DNA of 43,516 nt, taken from positions 1 to 43,516 of the forward strand of contig CAJMRT010000011.1 in assembly GCA_905215855.1 (NCBI GenBank), given 5' to 3'. A program made the position numbers and the translations under genes. Positions 23,738-31,467 of this stretch are shown here, piece by piece (the first letter of the stretch is position 1; the number at the start of each line of letters is the position of its first letter). The stretch is from an uncultured bacterium (lineage in GTDB: Bacteria; Bacillota; Clostridia; Oscillospirales; Acutalibacteraceae). A model generated the notes under the pieces. That model searched no databases and was not told the DNA's origin. It was given only the letters and a program-made list of their open reading frames with translations.

Positions 23738-25294
23738 TTATTTGCGTGTGATTGACCAACCTGTTTTGTTGTAATCGCTGACTGTGTTGCCTTTTTTGTC
23801 AATACAACGAACGGTATAAGTTACCTTCTTGCCTTTCTTTGCACCTGAATCCGTGAAAGATGTTGAAGTTGTGTCCTTTACCTTTGTCCAACTGCCGCCT
23901 GCATACTTTCTGTAAAGTCTGTAGCCATACACACCTGTGACCTTGTTCCATGTCACGCTTACACCCTTTGAAGTGTTTTTAAGCTTTGTGATTTTCGGTG
24001 TTGCGGCTGTATACTTTTTCAACCAACCTTTTGAATTAAATCCGCTGATTGTGTTGCCTTTCTTATCAATGCAACGAATTGTGTAAGTCTTTGTCTGATT
24101 TGCACTTACCACTGAATCAGTGAAGCTTGTAGCGGTTGTGTCCTTGATTCGTTTCCAACCGTTTGAGGTTTTCTGATAAACCCTGTAGCCGTAAACACCT
24201 GTGATTTTGTTCCAACTAAGCTTGATACCGCTTGTTGTGTTCTCTAGCTTGCTGATTATCGGAGCAACAGGTGTATACTTCTTCGACCAACCCTTTGAGT
24301 TGTAACCGCTGATTGTTTTGCCACTGCTGTCAATGCAACGAATTGTGTAAGTCTTTATCTGATTTACACTTACCGCTGAATCAGTAAAACTTGTAGCGGT
24401 TGTGTCCTTAAAGCGTTTCCAACCTGATGAAGTTTTACGGTAAAGTCTATAACCATAAGTTCCCGAAACCTTGTTCCAAGAAAGCTTGATACCGCCGGCA
24501 ATATTTTCAAGTTTAGAAATTGATGGGGTTGCAACATCAATTTTATCAAGAACTGCCTTAACAGAAGCTCTTATGCTGTCTGCATTATCATAACCGCCAT
24601 TATCAAGTTTTTTATTTACGGCTTTCATAACATCACTTGTACTAAGATTTAACTCTTTAACAAGTGCCGGCACTTTGTCCATCTTTTCAGGCCAATCATA
24701 ATAAGCAACAAGGAAACATGCAAGCATTGAAGCATCAGTATCACCCTCAGGTAATGTCGTACCTATCACATTACCAGATGATGTAATCTTTTTTTCAGGA
24801 CCGCAATCTGTGTTCTTTGTCCAAACTGCCTCGTTTGCTGTTTTCTCTGAATCTTCGGGGTTTTCAAGTTTATTGCCTGTGCAGTAAAGCGTATCGCCAA
24901 TACATTTACCGCTCATAATAGCATTATAAGTTTGCATACCTGTATTTGCACTGAATATTACGCAGTAAACTTTACCGTCGGAAGATGAAATCTTATTGCC
25001 TGTTTTTGAAAGGTCATAAGTCGCTATACCTGTAGAAGAATCGTACAGACACTTTTCGGCTCTTGACTGCCACATTGGCCACTCACCTGTACCGTCTGCT
25101 CTCCAAATATGGCAATAAACGGTTTTTACATTGCTCCAACCGGACTTCTTAACATTAAAGTAAATATTGTTTCCTGCTCCGACTTCTGAAGTTCTGTCAG
25201 ATACTTCAGCCGCATATGTTCCCGAAATGCCGACTACGGCGATAGAAAGCACCAATGCGATTGACAGAATCATACTCATAATTTTTTTCGTCAT
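23738..25294 (-). CDS. Secreted protein with N-terminal beta-sandwich and three Fn3-like repeats
   Basis: Exported protein of 518 residues from the ATG at 25294, which follows GAAAGGGG and begins a clear signal peptide (MTKKIMSMILSIALVLSIAVVG...TYAA). An N-terminal domain (about 35-150; IYFNVKKSGWSNVKTVYCHIWRADG) resembles domains I associate with secreted Ruminococcus proteins, possibly carbohydrate-binding. A helical segment with dockerin-unlike acidic stretches (about 180-250) follows. Then come three fibronectin-III-like repeats of about 88 residues starting near 256, 344 and 432. No catalytic domain, no LPxTG anchor. Likely extracellular binding or scaffold role. Confidence 0.85.
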   Translation of the reverse strand: MTKKIMSMILSIALVLSIAVVGISGTYAAEVSDRTSEVGAGNNIYFNVKKSGWSNVKTVYCHIWRADGTGEWPMWQSRAEKCLYDSSTGIATYDLSKTGNKISSSDGKVYCVIFSANTGMQTYNAIMSGKCIGDTLYCTGNKLENPEDSEKTANEAVWTKNTDCGPEKKITSSGNVIGTTLPEGDTDASMLACFLVAYYDWPEKMDKVPALVKELNLSTSDVMKAVNKKLDNGGYDNADSIRASVKAVLDKIDVATPSISKLENIAGGIKLSWNKVSGTYGYRLYRKTSSGWKRFKDTTATSFTDSAVSVNQIKTYTIRCIDSSGKTISGYNSKGWSKKYTPVAPIISKLENTTSGIKLSWNKITGVYGYRVYQKTSNGWKRIKDTTATSFTDSVVSANQTKTYTIRCIDKKGNTISGFNSKGWLKKYTAATPKITKLKNTSKGVSVTWNKVTGVYGYRLYRKYAGGSWTKVKDTTSTSFTDSGAKKGKKVTYTVRCIDKKGNTVSDYNKTGWSITRK

Positions 25295-25357
25295 TTTATA
25301 ATCCCCTTTCTGATTACAGTTTAAAAAATATTCAGTATATGTATTGTGAATTGTAAA

Positions 25358-25370
25358 ATTGCACTGCAAT
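25358..25370. promoter_or_regulatory. Small palindrome downstream of the secreted-protein promoter
   Basis: ATTGCA-C-TGCAAT, 6-bp arms with a central base, about 14-26 nt downstream of the expected transcription start. Candidate operator or leader element. Confidence 0.35.
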
Positions 25371-25390
25371 GCACTTCTAACCTCATACAT

Positions 25391-25419
25391 ATAATACAAC
25401 TAATACAATATTTTGTCAA
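25391..25419 (-). promoter_or_regulatory. Promoter of the secreted repeat protein gene
   Basis: Minus-strand -35 TTGACA (25414-25419), 17-nt spacer, -10 TATTAT (25391-25396). It lies upstream of the ATG at 25294, so the longer reading frame to 25399 would start within the promoter. Confidence 0.8.
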
Positions 25420-25511
25420 TAGAATTTAAGACAATTCATACATTTTTTTGTAAACTTTTACCATAAAACAAAATTTTCCCTTTGCATATAATTTAAAATT
25501 CTGCAAAAAAT

Positions 25512-25538
25512 AAAACCACCTCACAGAAAGGTGGTTTT
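25512..25538 (-). terminator. Terminator downstream of the YdcF-like gene
   Basis: Perfect 10-bp AAAACCACCT / AGGTGGTTTT stem, followed by ATTTTTT on the minus strand and by TATTTTG on the plus strand. Its right arm also contains the only ribosome-binding-like sequence for the small plus-strand frame that follows. Confidence 0.75.
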
Positions 25539-25542
25539 TATT

Positions 25543-25794
25543 TTGAGTTTTTACGATGTTAATCATAACGAGGGACAGCACGAAAAATATCCGATTGAGT
25601 TGCCCTCACGGAACAGCAAAAAAGAGATTTCCCCTATTGTTGATGTTACGGAACACGAGGTTTATCCGCTTGAGTTTGCAAACTGTCACAGGACAAAGCC
25701 TCATTTTGACACAAACGGTGACATCACCGAGATTGTGACTACCGAAACAGAAGCTGAAACGGAAGAGCGAACCACTCACGAACAGCATAAGTAG
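25543..25794 (+). CDS. Possible small acidic protein overlapping the YdcF-like gene end
   Basis: An 83-codon frame starting at a TTG (MSFYDVNHNEGQHEKYPIEL) with AAAGGTGG about 9 nt upstream. The composition is acidic and His-rich, hydrophilic, without a recognised domain. Its codons resemble real genes here, but it has no visible promoter, its ribosome-binding site is inside a terminator stem, and its last 56 nt overlap the convergent YdcF-like gene. It may be real or chance. Confidence 0.35.
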   Translation: MSFYDVNHNEGQHEKYPIELPSRNSKKEISPIVDVTEHEVYPLEFANCHRTKPHFDTNGDITEIVTTETEAETEERTTHEQHK

Positions 25795-26515
25795 GGACAT
25801 ACAAAAGTCTTGTGTCGGAGCTTACTGCTCCGACATTTCCTTTTATGCCGAGCTGCGAACAGATTATTCTCGCTCTGAGCTGATGAAAGCCATCCGTCAC
25901 AATCGTAATATCGGTATTAAGGTTGTTGTCCTCAATAATTTTCATTGAATTTCTTATGTTCTCGGTTGTGTTGGTTGACTTGTCCTCCATATAAAGTCTT
26001 GAAGAATCAATGCCCGACTCCGTCAGCACATTGTACATACATTGTGCCTCACTCATAATCTCGTCACTCCCCTGTCCTCCGCTGAGAACGGCATTTGCGT
26101 TCGGAGAATCGTCAAGATATGATTTTGCGGCGTCAATTCTGCCACGCAAAATTACCGACGGTCCCCATGGCTTAACCTGAGCACCGAGGACAATTGCAGT
26201 TGAGTTTTCGGGCGGAGCCTGACAGGTTGCCCACACCATTGCAGAGGTGACAATCGCACCGTAAACGGCAAAAGCGATAAAGCCGATATTCACTACACGA
26301 AAAACTATTTTAGTAAACAAATGCTTAAAGCAAAATGCCTTTATTGCTCCGTGAACGGGCGGAATTAACACGCACAACAGCCACAGACACAAAAAAGTTC
26401 CTGCAATATTGCCCGGGTTGATAATTCCATGTGTCATAGGGATTACGAAAAATCCGAGAAATACAACTGCTGCGGCAATGCCGATTATGCGTAAAATTAA
26501 CATCACCATTTTCAA
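25739..26515 (-). CDS. YdcF/SanA-like membrane protein (DUF218)
   Basis: A 258-residue protein with three N-terminal membrane segments (about 6-26, 37-55, 72-95) followed by a DUF218 domain: STAIVLGAQVKPWGPSVILRGRIDAA, AVLSGGQGSDEIMSEAQCM and ITIVTDGFHQLRA. Family members (SanA, ElyC, YdcF) sit at the membrane and are linked to envelope or peptidoglycan-precursor biology. It starts 16 nt after the hydrogenase stop, so the two share a transcript, without an obvious functional link. Confidence 0.9.
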   Translation of the reverse strand: MKMVMLILRIIGIAAAVVFLGFFVIPMTHGIINPGNIAGTFLCLWLLCVLIPPVHGAIKAFCFKHLFTKIVFRVVNIGFIAFAVYGAIVTSAMVWATCQAPPENSTAIVLGAQVKPWGPSVILRGRIDAAKSYLDDSPNANAVLSGGQGSDEIMSEAQCMYNVLTESGIDSSRLYMEDKSTNTTENIRNSMKIIEDNNLNTDITIVTDGFHQLRARIICSQLGIKGNVGAVSSDTRLLYVPTYAVREWFALPFQLLFR

Positions 26516-26531
26516 AATATCACCTGACCTG

Positions 26532-28082
26532 TTAAATTTCTTTCATCTTATCAAACTCATTGTACATATTTTCAAGAGTTGACAAACGGTCAATAAAAGG
26601 AGTGTCAACAGCGCCCTCAAAGCACGATTCTTTCTTGCTTTTGAGAATCTCCATTGCAGATTTGTCGGGATTGTTGATTGTTCCTGCGCCTGCAACACAA
26701 CCGCCGGGGCAAGCCATACCCTCGAGCAGATAGCCGTTGTACTTGCCTGCCTTTGCCATACGCAGAAGCTTTACGCACTCGTCAAGTCCCTGTGCATTGG
26801 CAACCTTGACCTCTCTTTCGGGATCAAGCTTGTGAATCGCATTGACAACAGCCTTTGCAACACCGCCGCTTACGGCAAAGCCTCTGCCGTCTGCACTTGA
26901 GAATGAAAGCGGTTTTTCGTCAACCTCAACAGCGTTAAAATCAACCTCTTTTGCGGCAAACATTCCCGCAACTTCTTCAAAAGTCAGGACAAAGTCGATA
27001 TCACTTCGGATACTTCTGCGGCTTGCCTCAAGCTTTTTAGCGGCACATGGCCCGATAAACACAACCTTGCAATCGGGATAATGCTGTTTTGTAAGTCTGC
27101 CCGTGAGAACCATCGGAGTGAGTGCCATTGAAATGTACGGAGCGATGTCGGGGAAAGTTTTCTTCGCCATAACGCTCCATGCAGGACAACAGGATGTCGC
27201 CATAAACGGCTGTTTTTCGGGAACCTCTTCCATAAAATCCTTTGCTTCTTCAACCGTACAAAGGTCGGCACCGACCGCAACCTCAACAACATCTGTAAAG
27301 CCGAGAGCCTTAAAAGCATTTCGGATTTTATTTGACGGAAGTCCCTTGAACTGACCTGCAATTGCAGGTGCAACTGCAGCATAAACGGGTGTATCGCTGT
27401 TGATTGCCATAATAGTCTGGAAAATCTGGCTTTTGTCAACAATTGCGCTGAACGGACAGCTTACAAGGCACATTCCGCACGAAACGCACTTGTTATAGTC
27501 AATATCTGCTCTGCCGTGTTCATCGCTGTGAATAGCTTTCATACCGCATGCGGCGGCACACGGACGCTCCTGTTTTATGATTGCATTGTACGGACACGCA
27601 CCCTGACACTTTCCGCATTTGATGCACTTTTCATCGTCAATATGCGATTTTCCGTGTACAATCGAGATTGCTCCCTTCGGGCAAACCTCGGTACAAGGGT
27701 GTTCAAGACAGCCCTGACAGCCGTCTGTCACAACAACTCTTTTTTCGGCACACTTATGACAGGCGAATTTTATAATATTGATTAACGGCGGATCGTAAAC
27801 CTTTTCGTCAATCATACTTTCTTCAACACCTGTTGAGATAGGCGCTTGTTTTGAAACGGGCAAAAGCGGAAGTCCCATTGCAAGGCGAAGTCTTTCGCCC
27901 ACAATGGCTCTTTCGAGAAATATACTTTCACGGTATGTTGAAATTTCACCCGGGATAATTTCATACGGAAGATTTTCAAATTTTGAATAATCTCCGCCCT
28001 CATACGCAAACCTTGCAACCTCGGTAAAAATCTGATTACGGATTTTTGTCTTTGACGAATACAGTCCTCTCAAGGCACTCAT
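26532..28082 (-). CDS. Monomeric [FeFe] hydrogenase, group B-like
   Basis: Cytoplasmic iron-only hydrogenase-like protein of about 516 residues. Several [4Fe-4S] motifs come first (cysteines at 108-134, 153-163, 175-179, 199-209), then the H-cluster domain with L1 TSCCPAW (296-302), L2 GPCAAKK (344-350) and L3 EGMACPGGC (454-462). GPC in place of MPC in L2 is typical of group B rather than the well-studied group A enzymes. The activity is expected to be H2 evolution or uptake with ferredoxin, but group B is poorly characterised. AAAGG abuts the ATG with no spacing, so a TTG three codons later (28073) may be the true start. Confidence 0.88.
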   Translation of the reverse strand: MSALRGLYSSKTKIRNQIFTEVARFAYEGGDYSKFENLPYEIIPGEISTYRESIFLERAIVGERLRLAMGLPLLPVSKQAPISTGVEESMIDEKVYDPPLINIIKFACHKCAEKRVVVTDGCQGCLEHPCTEVCPKGAISIVHGKSHIDDEKCIKCGKCQGACPYNAIIKQERPCAAACGMKAIHSDEHGRADIDYNKCVSCGMCLVSCPFSAIVDKSQIFQTIMAINSDTPVYAAVAPAIAGQFKGLPSNKIRNAFKALGFTDVVEVAVGADLCTVEEAKDFMEEVPEKQPFMATSCCPAWSVMAKKTFPDIAPYISMALTPMVLTGRLTKQHYPDCKVVFIGPCAAKKLEASRRSIRSDIDFVLTFEEVAGMFAAKEVDFNAVEVDEKPLSFSSADGRGFAVSGGVAKAVVNAIHKLDPEREVKVANAQGLDECVKLLRMAKAGKYNGYLLEGMACPGGCVAGAGTINNPDKSAMEILKSKKESCFEGAVDTPFIDRLSTLENMYNEFDKMKEI

Positions 28083-28115
28083 CCTTTCACTGTGTGTATT
28101 TTATTTTCTATTCAA

Positions 28116-28172
28116 TCATTCACTTAAATTTAAATCGCAGCAACGCTCTACCTTGCTTGCAATCTTGTACAT
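28116..28172 (-). CDS. Possible 18-residue leader peptide with Cys-Cys
   Basis: A short frame ATG...TGA in the leader of the hydrogenase message encodes MYKIASKVERCCDLNLSE, with two adjacent Cys codons, and stops 33 nt before the hydrogenase. Its only possible ribosome-binding sequence (AGGAG) is paired in a hairpin directly upstream. Short frames are common by chance, so this is tentative. Confidence 0.25.
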   Translation of the reverse strand: MYKIASKVERCCDLNLSE

Positions 28173-28241
28173 AGGAGCGTTAGCTCCTCAGAGGTTCAAT
28201 GGAACATTGAATCTCTGAATTGCAACATAATGTTGCAATTC
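28173..28241 (-). repeat. Three back-to-back hairpins at the 5' end of the hydrogenase mRNA
   Basis: 28217-28241: perfect 11-bp stem, 3-nt loop. 28190-28216: 12-bp stem with one imperfect pair, 3-nt loop. 28173-28188: AGGAGC/GCTCCT, 4-nt loop. The first begins 8 nt after the -10 box, so the transcript would start essentially with hairpin one. The layout parallels the array at 22471-22564 although the sequences differ. Confidence 0.7.
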
Positions 28242-28249
28242 GTACTTAG

Positions 28250-28278
28250 ATTATACACTACACTATCCTTGTTTTCAA
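28250..28278 (-). promoter_or_regulatory. Promoter of the hydrogenase gene
   Basis: Minus-strand -35 TTGAAA (28273-28278), 17-nt spacer, -10 TATAAT (28250-28255). It gives a leader of about 160 nt. The rest of the 344-nt gap between hydrogenase and the zinc-ribbon gene is AT-rich spacer. Confidence 0.75.
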
Positions 28279-28361
28279 CAGATACAGGCTTATTTTGCAA
28301 AAATTTTGCGATATTATTTACATAATATCAAACTTTATCCCGAGCGATTTTGTCACATTTA

Positions 28362-28390
28362 TTGACTTTAAGTGAATATTGTTATAAAAT
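28362..28390 (+). promoter_or_regulatory. Promoter of the zinc-ribbon protein gene
   Basis: -35 TTGACT (28362-28367), 17-nt spacer, -10 TAAAAT (28385-28390), about 35 nt before the start codon. Confidence 0.65.
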
Positions 28391-28426
28391 GGTGTCATAC
28401 TATCAAAAATCACGAGGTACAAACCT

Positions 28427-28852
28427 ATGAAATGTCCTAACTGCGGTTTTGAAACCGACTCTGCGTTTTGTCAGATGTGCGGAACGAAAATTCCCGAAAC
28501 TATGCAGACACAAAAAAATGAACCGATTAAAATCGAATATACTTCGCCTCTGCCGCAAACAAGTTTTGAACAGGTGGAGGGCTTTGTACCGCAGATTCAG
28601 AATGAAATACCCGAACTTGAAATAAATCAGCCACCCATTCCCTACATTCCGCAGACCGAACAGTCAATTGACAAAAAGAAAGTTCGTAAAATCATAAAAA
28701 TTGCAGCCGCTTGTGTAGTTGCCGCAGTTATCATTGCAGGTGTAACTATTAACATACTTTCCGCATCATCGGGCAACAGCGAATCAATTTTCGGCAATAA
28801 GTCCGTAAGCGACTTGGCAAATTCCCCCGAAATGTACAACGGGGATTATTAG
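28427..28852 (+). CDS. Zinc-ribbon, single-pass membrane protein
   Basis: A 141-residue protein starting with a zinc ribbon (MKCPNCGF...FCQMCGTKIPE, two CxxC pairs within the first 20 residues), a Pro/Glu/Gln-rich linker (about 25-80), one membrane helix (about 88-108, IKIAAACVVAAVIIAGVTINIL) and a short tail of about 30 residues outside. Longer relatives in Clostridia carry an extracellular domain after the helix; this tail is short, so it may be a reduced version. Function unknown. GAGGT lies before the ATG. Confidence 0.85.
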   Translation: MKCPNCGFETDSAFCQMCGTKIPETMQTQKNEPIKIEYTSPLPQTSFEQVEGFVPQIQNEIPELEINQPPIPYIPQTEQSIDKKKVRKIIKIAAACVVAAVIIAGVTINILSASSGNSESIFGNKSVSDLANSPEMYNGDY

Positions 28853-28939
28853 TTTCAATTGCATAATTGCACAATAATTGCCTTTTATCAACATTTTATA
28901 ATACAGTAAAGTAAAATGATGCGCTAACTTAGTCATTTT

Positions 28940-28968
28940 TTGACACCTCACTTGATTTATGGTATAAT
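28940..28968 (+). promoter_or_regulatory. Promoter of the FxLYD-like lipoprotein gene
   Basis: -35 TTGACA (28940-28945), 17-nt spacer, -10 TATAAT (28963-28968): exact consensus at both boxes. Confidence 0.88.
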
Positions 28969-28999
28969 TTCACTAATAAATTTTTGAGGTGAATAAAAA

Positions 29000-29710
29000 A
29001 TGAAAAAATTCTTTTCTGTAGTGCTTGTTTCTGCAATGGTTGTTTTGACTGCGTTTACAGGTTGTTCGGAAAATGACACATCTAACGGCAGTTCACAAAC
29101 AACAAGCAAATCATCGGATGTTCAATCATCTGCTGTTGCGGATAAAGCTGATTTTGATTCTGAAGAAGTAGAGAAAAATATTAAAATCACGCCATATGTA
29201 TATGATGATGTCTCAACACATTACTTTGTTGCTGTGTTGAAAAACAATTCAAATCAAGCTTGTACACTCACTATACATTTAGAGTTAATTGACAAAGACG
29301 ATGATGTCATAGATACCGAAACTGAAACAATTAACGCTTTCGCACCCGGAACAGAGGTTGCAGTAAAGTTTAATCATGATAAAGATGATGAAGAGTTTGC
29401 CAGGTACGAATATACACTTTTACCCAAAGAACTTACCGACTATCAGTGTGTAACACAGGATCTTGATTGTAAAGTATCGACTGACACAGATAAAGCTACC
29501 ATTTCTGTAACAAACACAGGCAACCTTGTTGCAAAATATGTTCAATATACAGCCTTGTTCTTCCAAGGTGATGAATTAGTTTATGCCGACAACGATTATG
29601 TTGTGGACAGTGACAACGAAATAAAAGCAGGTCAAACAGAAAAAGCAGAATCTTCATGTAATAAAAAATTTGATTCCGTAAAAGTATATCTTAACGGTTC
29701 GGCTTACTGA
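29000..29710 (+). CDS. Lipoprotein with two FxLYD-like beta-sandwich domains
   Basis: A 236-residue exported lipoprotein. The signal peptide ends at a lipobox (LTAFTGC, Cys22), followed by a Ser/Asp-rich linker and two similar Ig-like units (about 58-140 and 145-236) with NNSN...IDKDDDVIDTETETINAFAPG and NTGN...FFQGDELVYADNDYVVDS. This pattern resembles FxLYD domains of Gram-positive surface proteins. GAGGTG precedes the ATG. It is probably highly expressed given its promoter. Ligand unknown. Confidence 0.85.
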   Translation: MKKFFSVVLVSAMVVLTAFTGCSENDTSNGSSQTTSKSSDVQSSAVADKADFDSEEVEKNIKITPYVYDDVSTHYFVAVLKNNSNQACTLTIHLELIDKDDDVIDTETETINAFAPGTEVAVKFNHDKDDEEFARYEYTLLPKELTDYQCVTQDLDCKVSTDTDKATISVTNTGNLVAKYVQYTALFFQGDELVYADNDYVVDSDNEIKAGQTEKAESSCNKKFDSVKVYLNGSAY

Positions 29711-29740
29711 TATAATCAGTAATTAAAATTTCATAAAAAT

Positions 29741-29793
29741 AAAACGGTAGAAAAGGCATTGCAGTTTTGCAAATTGTCTTTCCTACCGTTTTT
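29741..29793. terminator. Bidirectional terminator between lipoprotein and accA
   Basis: Stem of AAAACGGTAG and CTACCGTTTT with further internal pairing, T-rich on the plus side and A/T-rich on the other. It serves the convergent lipoprotein gene and the fab-acc operon. Confidence 0.75.
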
Positions 29794-29813
29794 ATGTTTA
29801 GGTTTAAAATAAA

Positions 29814-30596
29814 TTATTCGGGTCTGCCGATTTTGCGGAAACGCTCATAGCGTGCATTCAAAAGCTCTTCGTCATCAAGGGCAAGGTTCTTTTCAAATGT
29901 TCTTTTGATGAGCATTTTAAGGCTTTCAAACATAGCCTGATCGCCTGCCTTTGGCTGACGGATGATTCTCTCGATTACACCGAGGTCAAACAAATCCTGT
30001 GCGGTAAGCTTGAGAGCCTCTGCCGCATCAGCCGCCTTTGAGCTGTCTTTCCAGAGAATTGACGCACAACCCTCGGGAGAAATTACCGAATAAACGGAAT
30101 TTTCAAGCATCCATACTTCGTCGGAAACTGCAAGTGCAAGCGCACCGCCGCTGCCGCCCTCACCGATAAGAACGGTAAGTACGGGAGTTTTGAGAGTCAT
30201 CATTTCCATGAGGTTTTCGGCAATAGCCTGTCCCTGACCTCTTTCCTCTGCACCGATTCCGGGGTATGCACCGCTTGTATCAACAAGGCAAAGAACAGGT
30301 CGTCTGAACTTTTCAGCCTGTTTCATAAGTCTTAAAGCCTTGCGGTAGCCCTCGGGATGAGCCTGACCGAAGTTGCGTTCAACACGCTCTTTTGTATTTC
30401 TGCCCTTTTCAATTCCGATTACAGTAACGGGAATGTCAAAGAGCATTGCAAGTCCTGCAACAACTGCTTTATCATCGGCATATCTGCGGTCACCGTGAAG
30501 CTCAATGAAGCTGTCACCGAACATATGGGCAATATAGTCAACCGAGGTCAGCTTGTTAGCATCTCTCGCCGCCATAACCTTTTCGTAAGCTGTCAT
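29814..30596 (-). CDS. accA: Acetyl-CoA carboxylase carboxyltransferase subunit alpha
   Basis: Alpha half of the carboxyltransferase that moves CO2 from biotin to acetyl-CoA to form malonyl-CoA. At 260 residues it is shorter at the N-terminus than the Gram-negative type but complete in the catalytic region (GDRRYADD, GRNTKERVERNFGQAHPEGYRKALRLM, GEGGSGGALALAVSDEV). The ribosome-binding site GAGGAGG lies in the end of accD, 2 nt before which the genes meet. Last gene of the operon. Confidence 0.96.
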   Translation of the reverse strand: MTAYEKVMAARDANKLTSVDYIAHMFGDSFIELHGDRRYADDKAVVAGLAMLFDIPVTVIGIEKGRNTKERVERNFGQAHPEGYRKALRLMKQAEKFRRPVLCLVDTSGAYPGIGAEERGQGQAIAENLMEMMTLKTPVLTVLIGEGGSGGALALAVSDEVWMLENSVYSVISPEGCASILWKDSSKAADAAEALKLTAQDLFDLGVIERIIRQPKAGDQAMFESLKMLIKRTFEKNLALDDEELLNARYERFRKIGRPE

Positions 30597-30598
30597 TT

Positions 30599-31462
30599 TT
30601 AAGCCTCCTCACCGCTGTAACCGTGCAATTTAAGCAGTTTTACAAGTGTAGATTTCAAATTATTTCTACTGACAACCGAATCAATAAAGCCCTTTTGAAG
30701 AACAAATTCCGATGTTTGGAAGTCCTTGGGGAGCTTTTGACGAATTGTCTGCTCGATTACTCTCGGACCTGCAAAGGCAACAAGGCAATCGGGCTCGGCA
30801 AGAATAATGTCGCCCTCCATTGCAAACGACGCCGTAACACCGCCTGTTGTTGGGTCTGTAAGCACGGTGATGTAGAGATTACCTGCGTCGCTGTGTCTTT
30901 TTACCGCACCCGAAGTTTTTGCCATTTGCATAAGCGAGAGGATACCCTCCTGCATTCTTGCACCGCCTGCGGCAGTACAAACAACAATCGGCATTGCATT
31001 TTGGGTTGCATATTCAAACGCACGGGTAATTTTTTCGCCCGTGATTACGCCCATACTTCCCATCATAAAGGTCGGATCCATAACGCAGAGTACGGTATCA
31101 ATGCCGTTCATCTTACATTCTCCGCAGATAACAGACTCCTTAGCACCTGTTTTTCTCGCCTTTTCAAGCTTTTCGTCATATCCCGGAAAATCAAGAATAT
31201 TATGGCTTGAAAGGTCTGCGTCAAACTCAACAAAGGTATCCTTGTCGGCAAGCATCTCAACTCTGTCCCGTCCGTTCATTCTGAAATGGTGATCGCACTT
31301 TGTGCAGACATGAAGATTTTCCTCCATATCAGTCGTAAGGAGCATAGTGTTGCATTTGGGGCATTTTATCCACATTTCGTCGGGAACGAAGGGTACATTT
31401 TTGCTCTCGCCCGCATCGGACTCAAGCTCATTCTTCGGTTTTCTGAAAGCAAACAAATCCAT
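30599..31462 (-). CDS. accD: Acetyl-CoA carboxylase carboxyltransferase subunit beta
   Basis: Beta half of the carboxyltransferase. The 287 residues begin with a zinc ribbon (Cys34, 37, 53, 56) typical of AccD, followed by the crotonase-like core (GARMQEGILSLMQMAKT, DPTTGGVTASFAMEGD, FAGPRVIEQTIRQKLP). It starts 5 nt after accC and is translationally linked to accA. Confidence 0.97.
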   Translation of the reverse strand: MDLFAFRKPKNELESDAGESKNVPFVPDEMWIKCPKCNTMLLTTDMEENLHVCTKCDHHFRMNGRDRVEMLADKDTFVEFDADLSSHNILDFPGYDEKLEKARKTGAKESVICGECKMNGIDTVLCVMDPTFMMGSMGVITGEKITRAFEYATQNAMPIVVCTAAGGARMQEGILSLMQMAKTSGAVKRHSDAGNLYITVLTDPTTGGVTASFAMEGDIILAEPDCLVAFAGPRVIEQTIRQKLPKDFQTSEFVLQKGFIDSVVSRNNLKSTLVKLLKLHGYSGEEA

Positions 31463-31467
31463 ATCTT

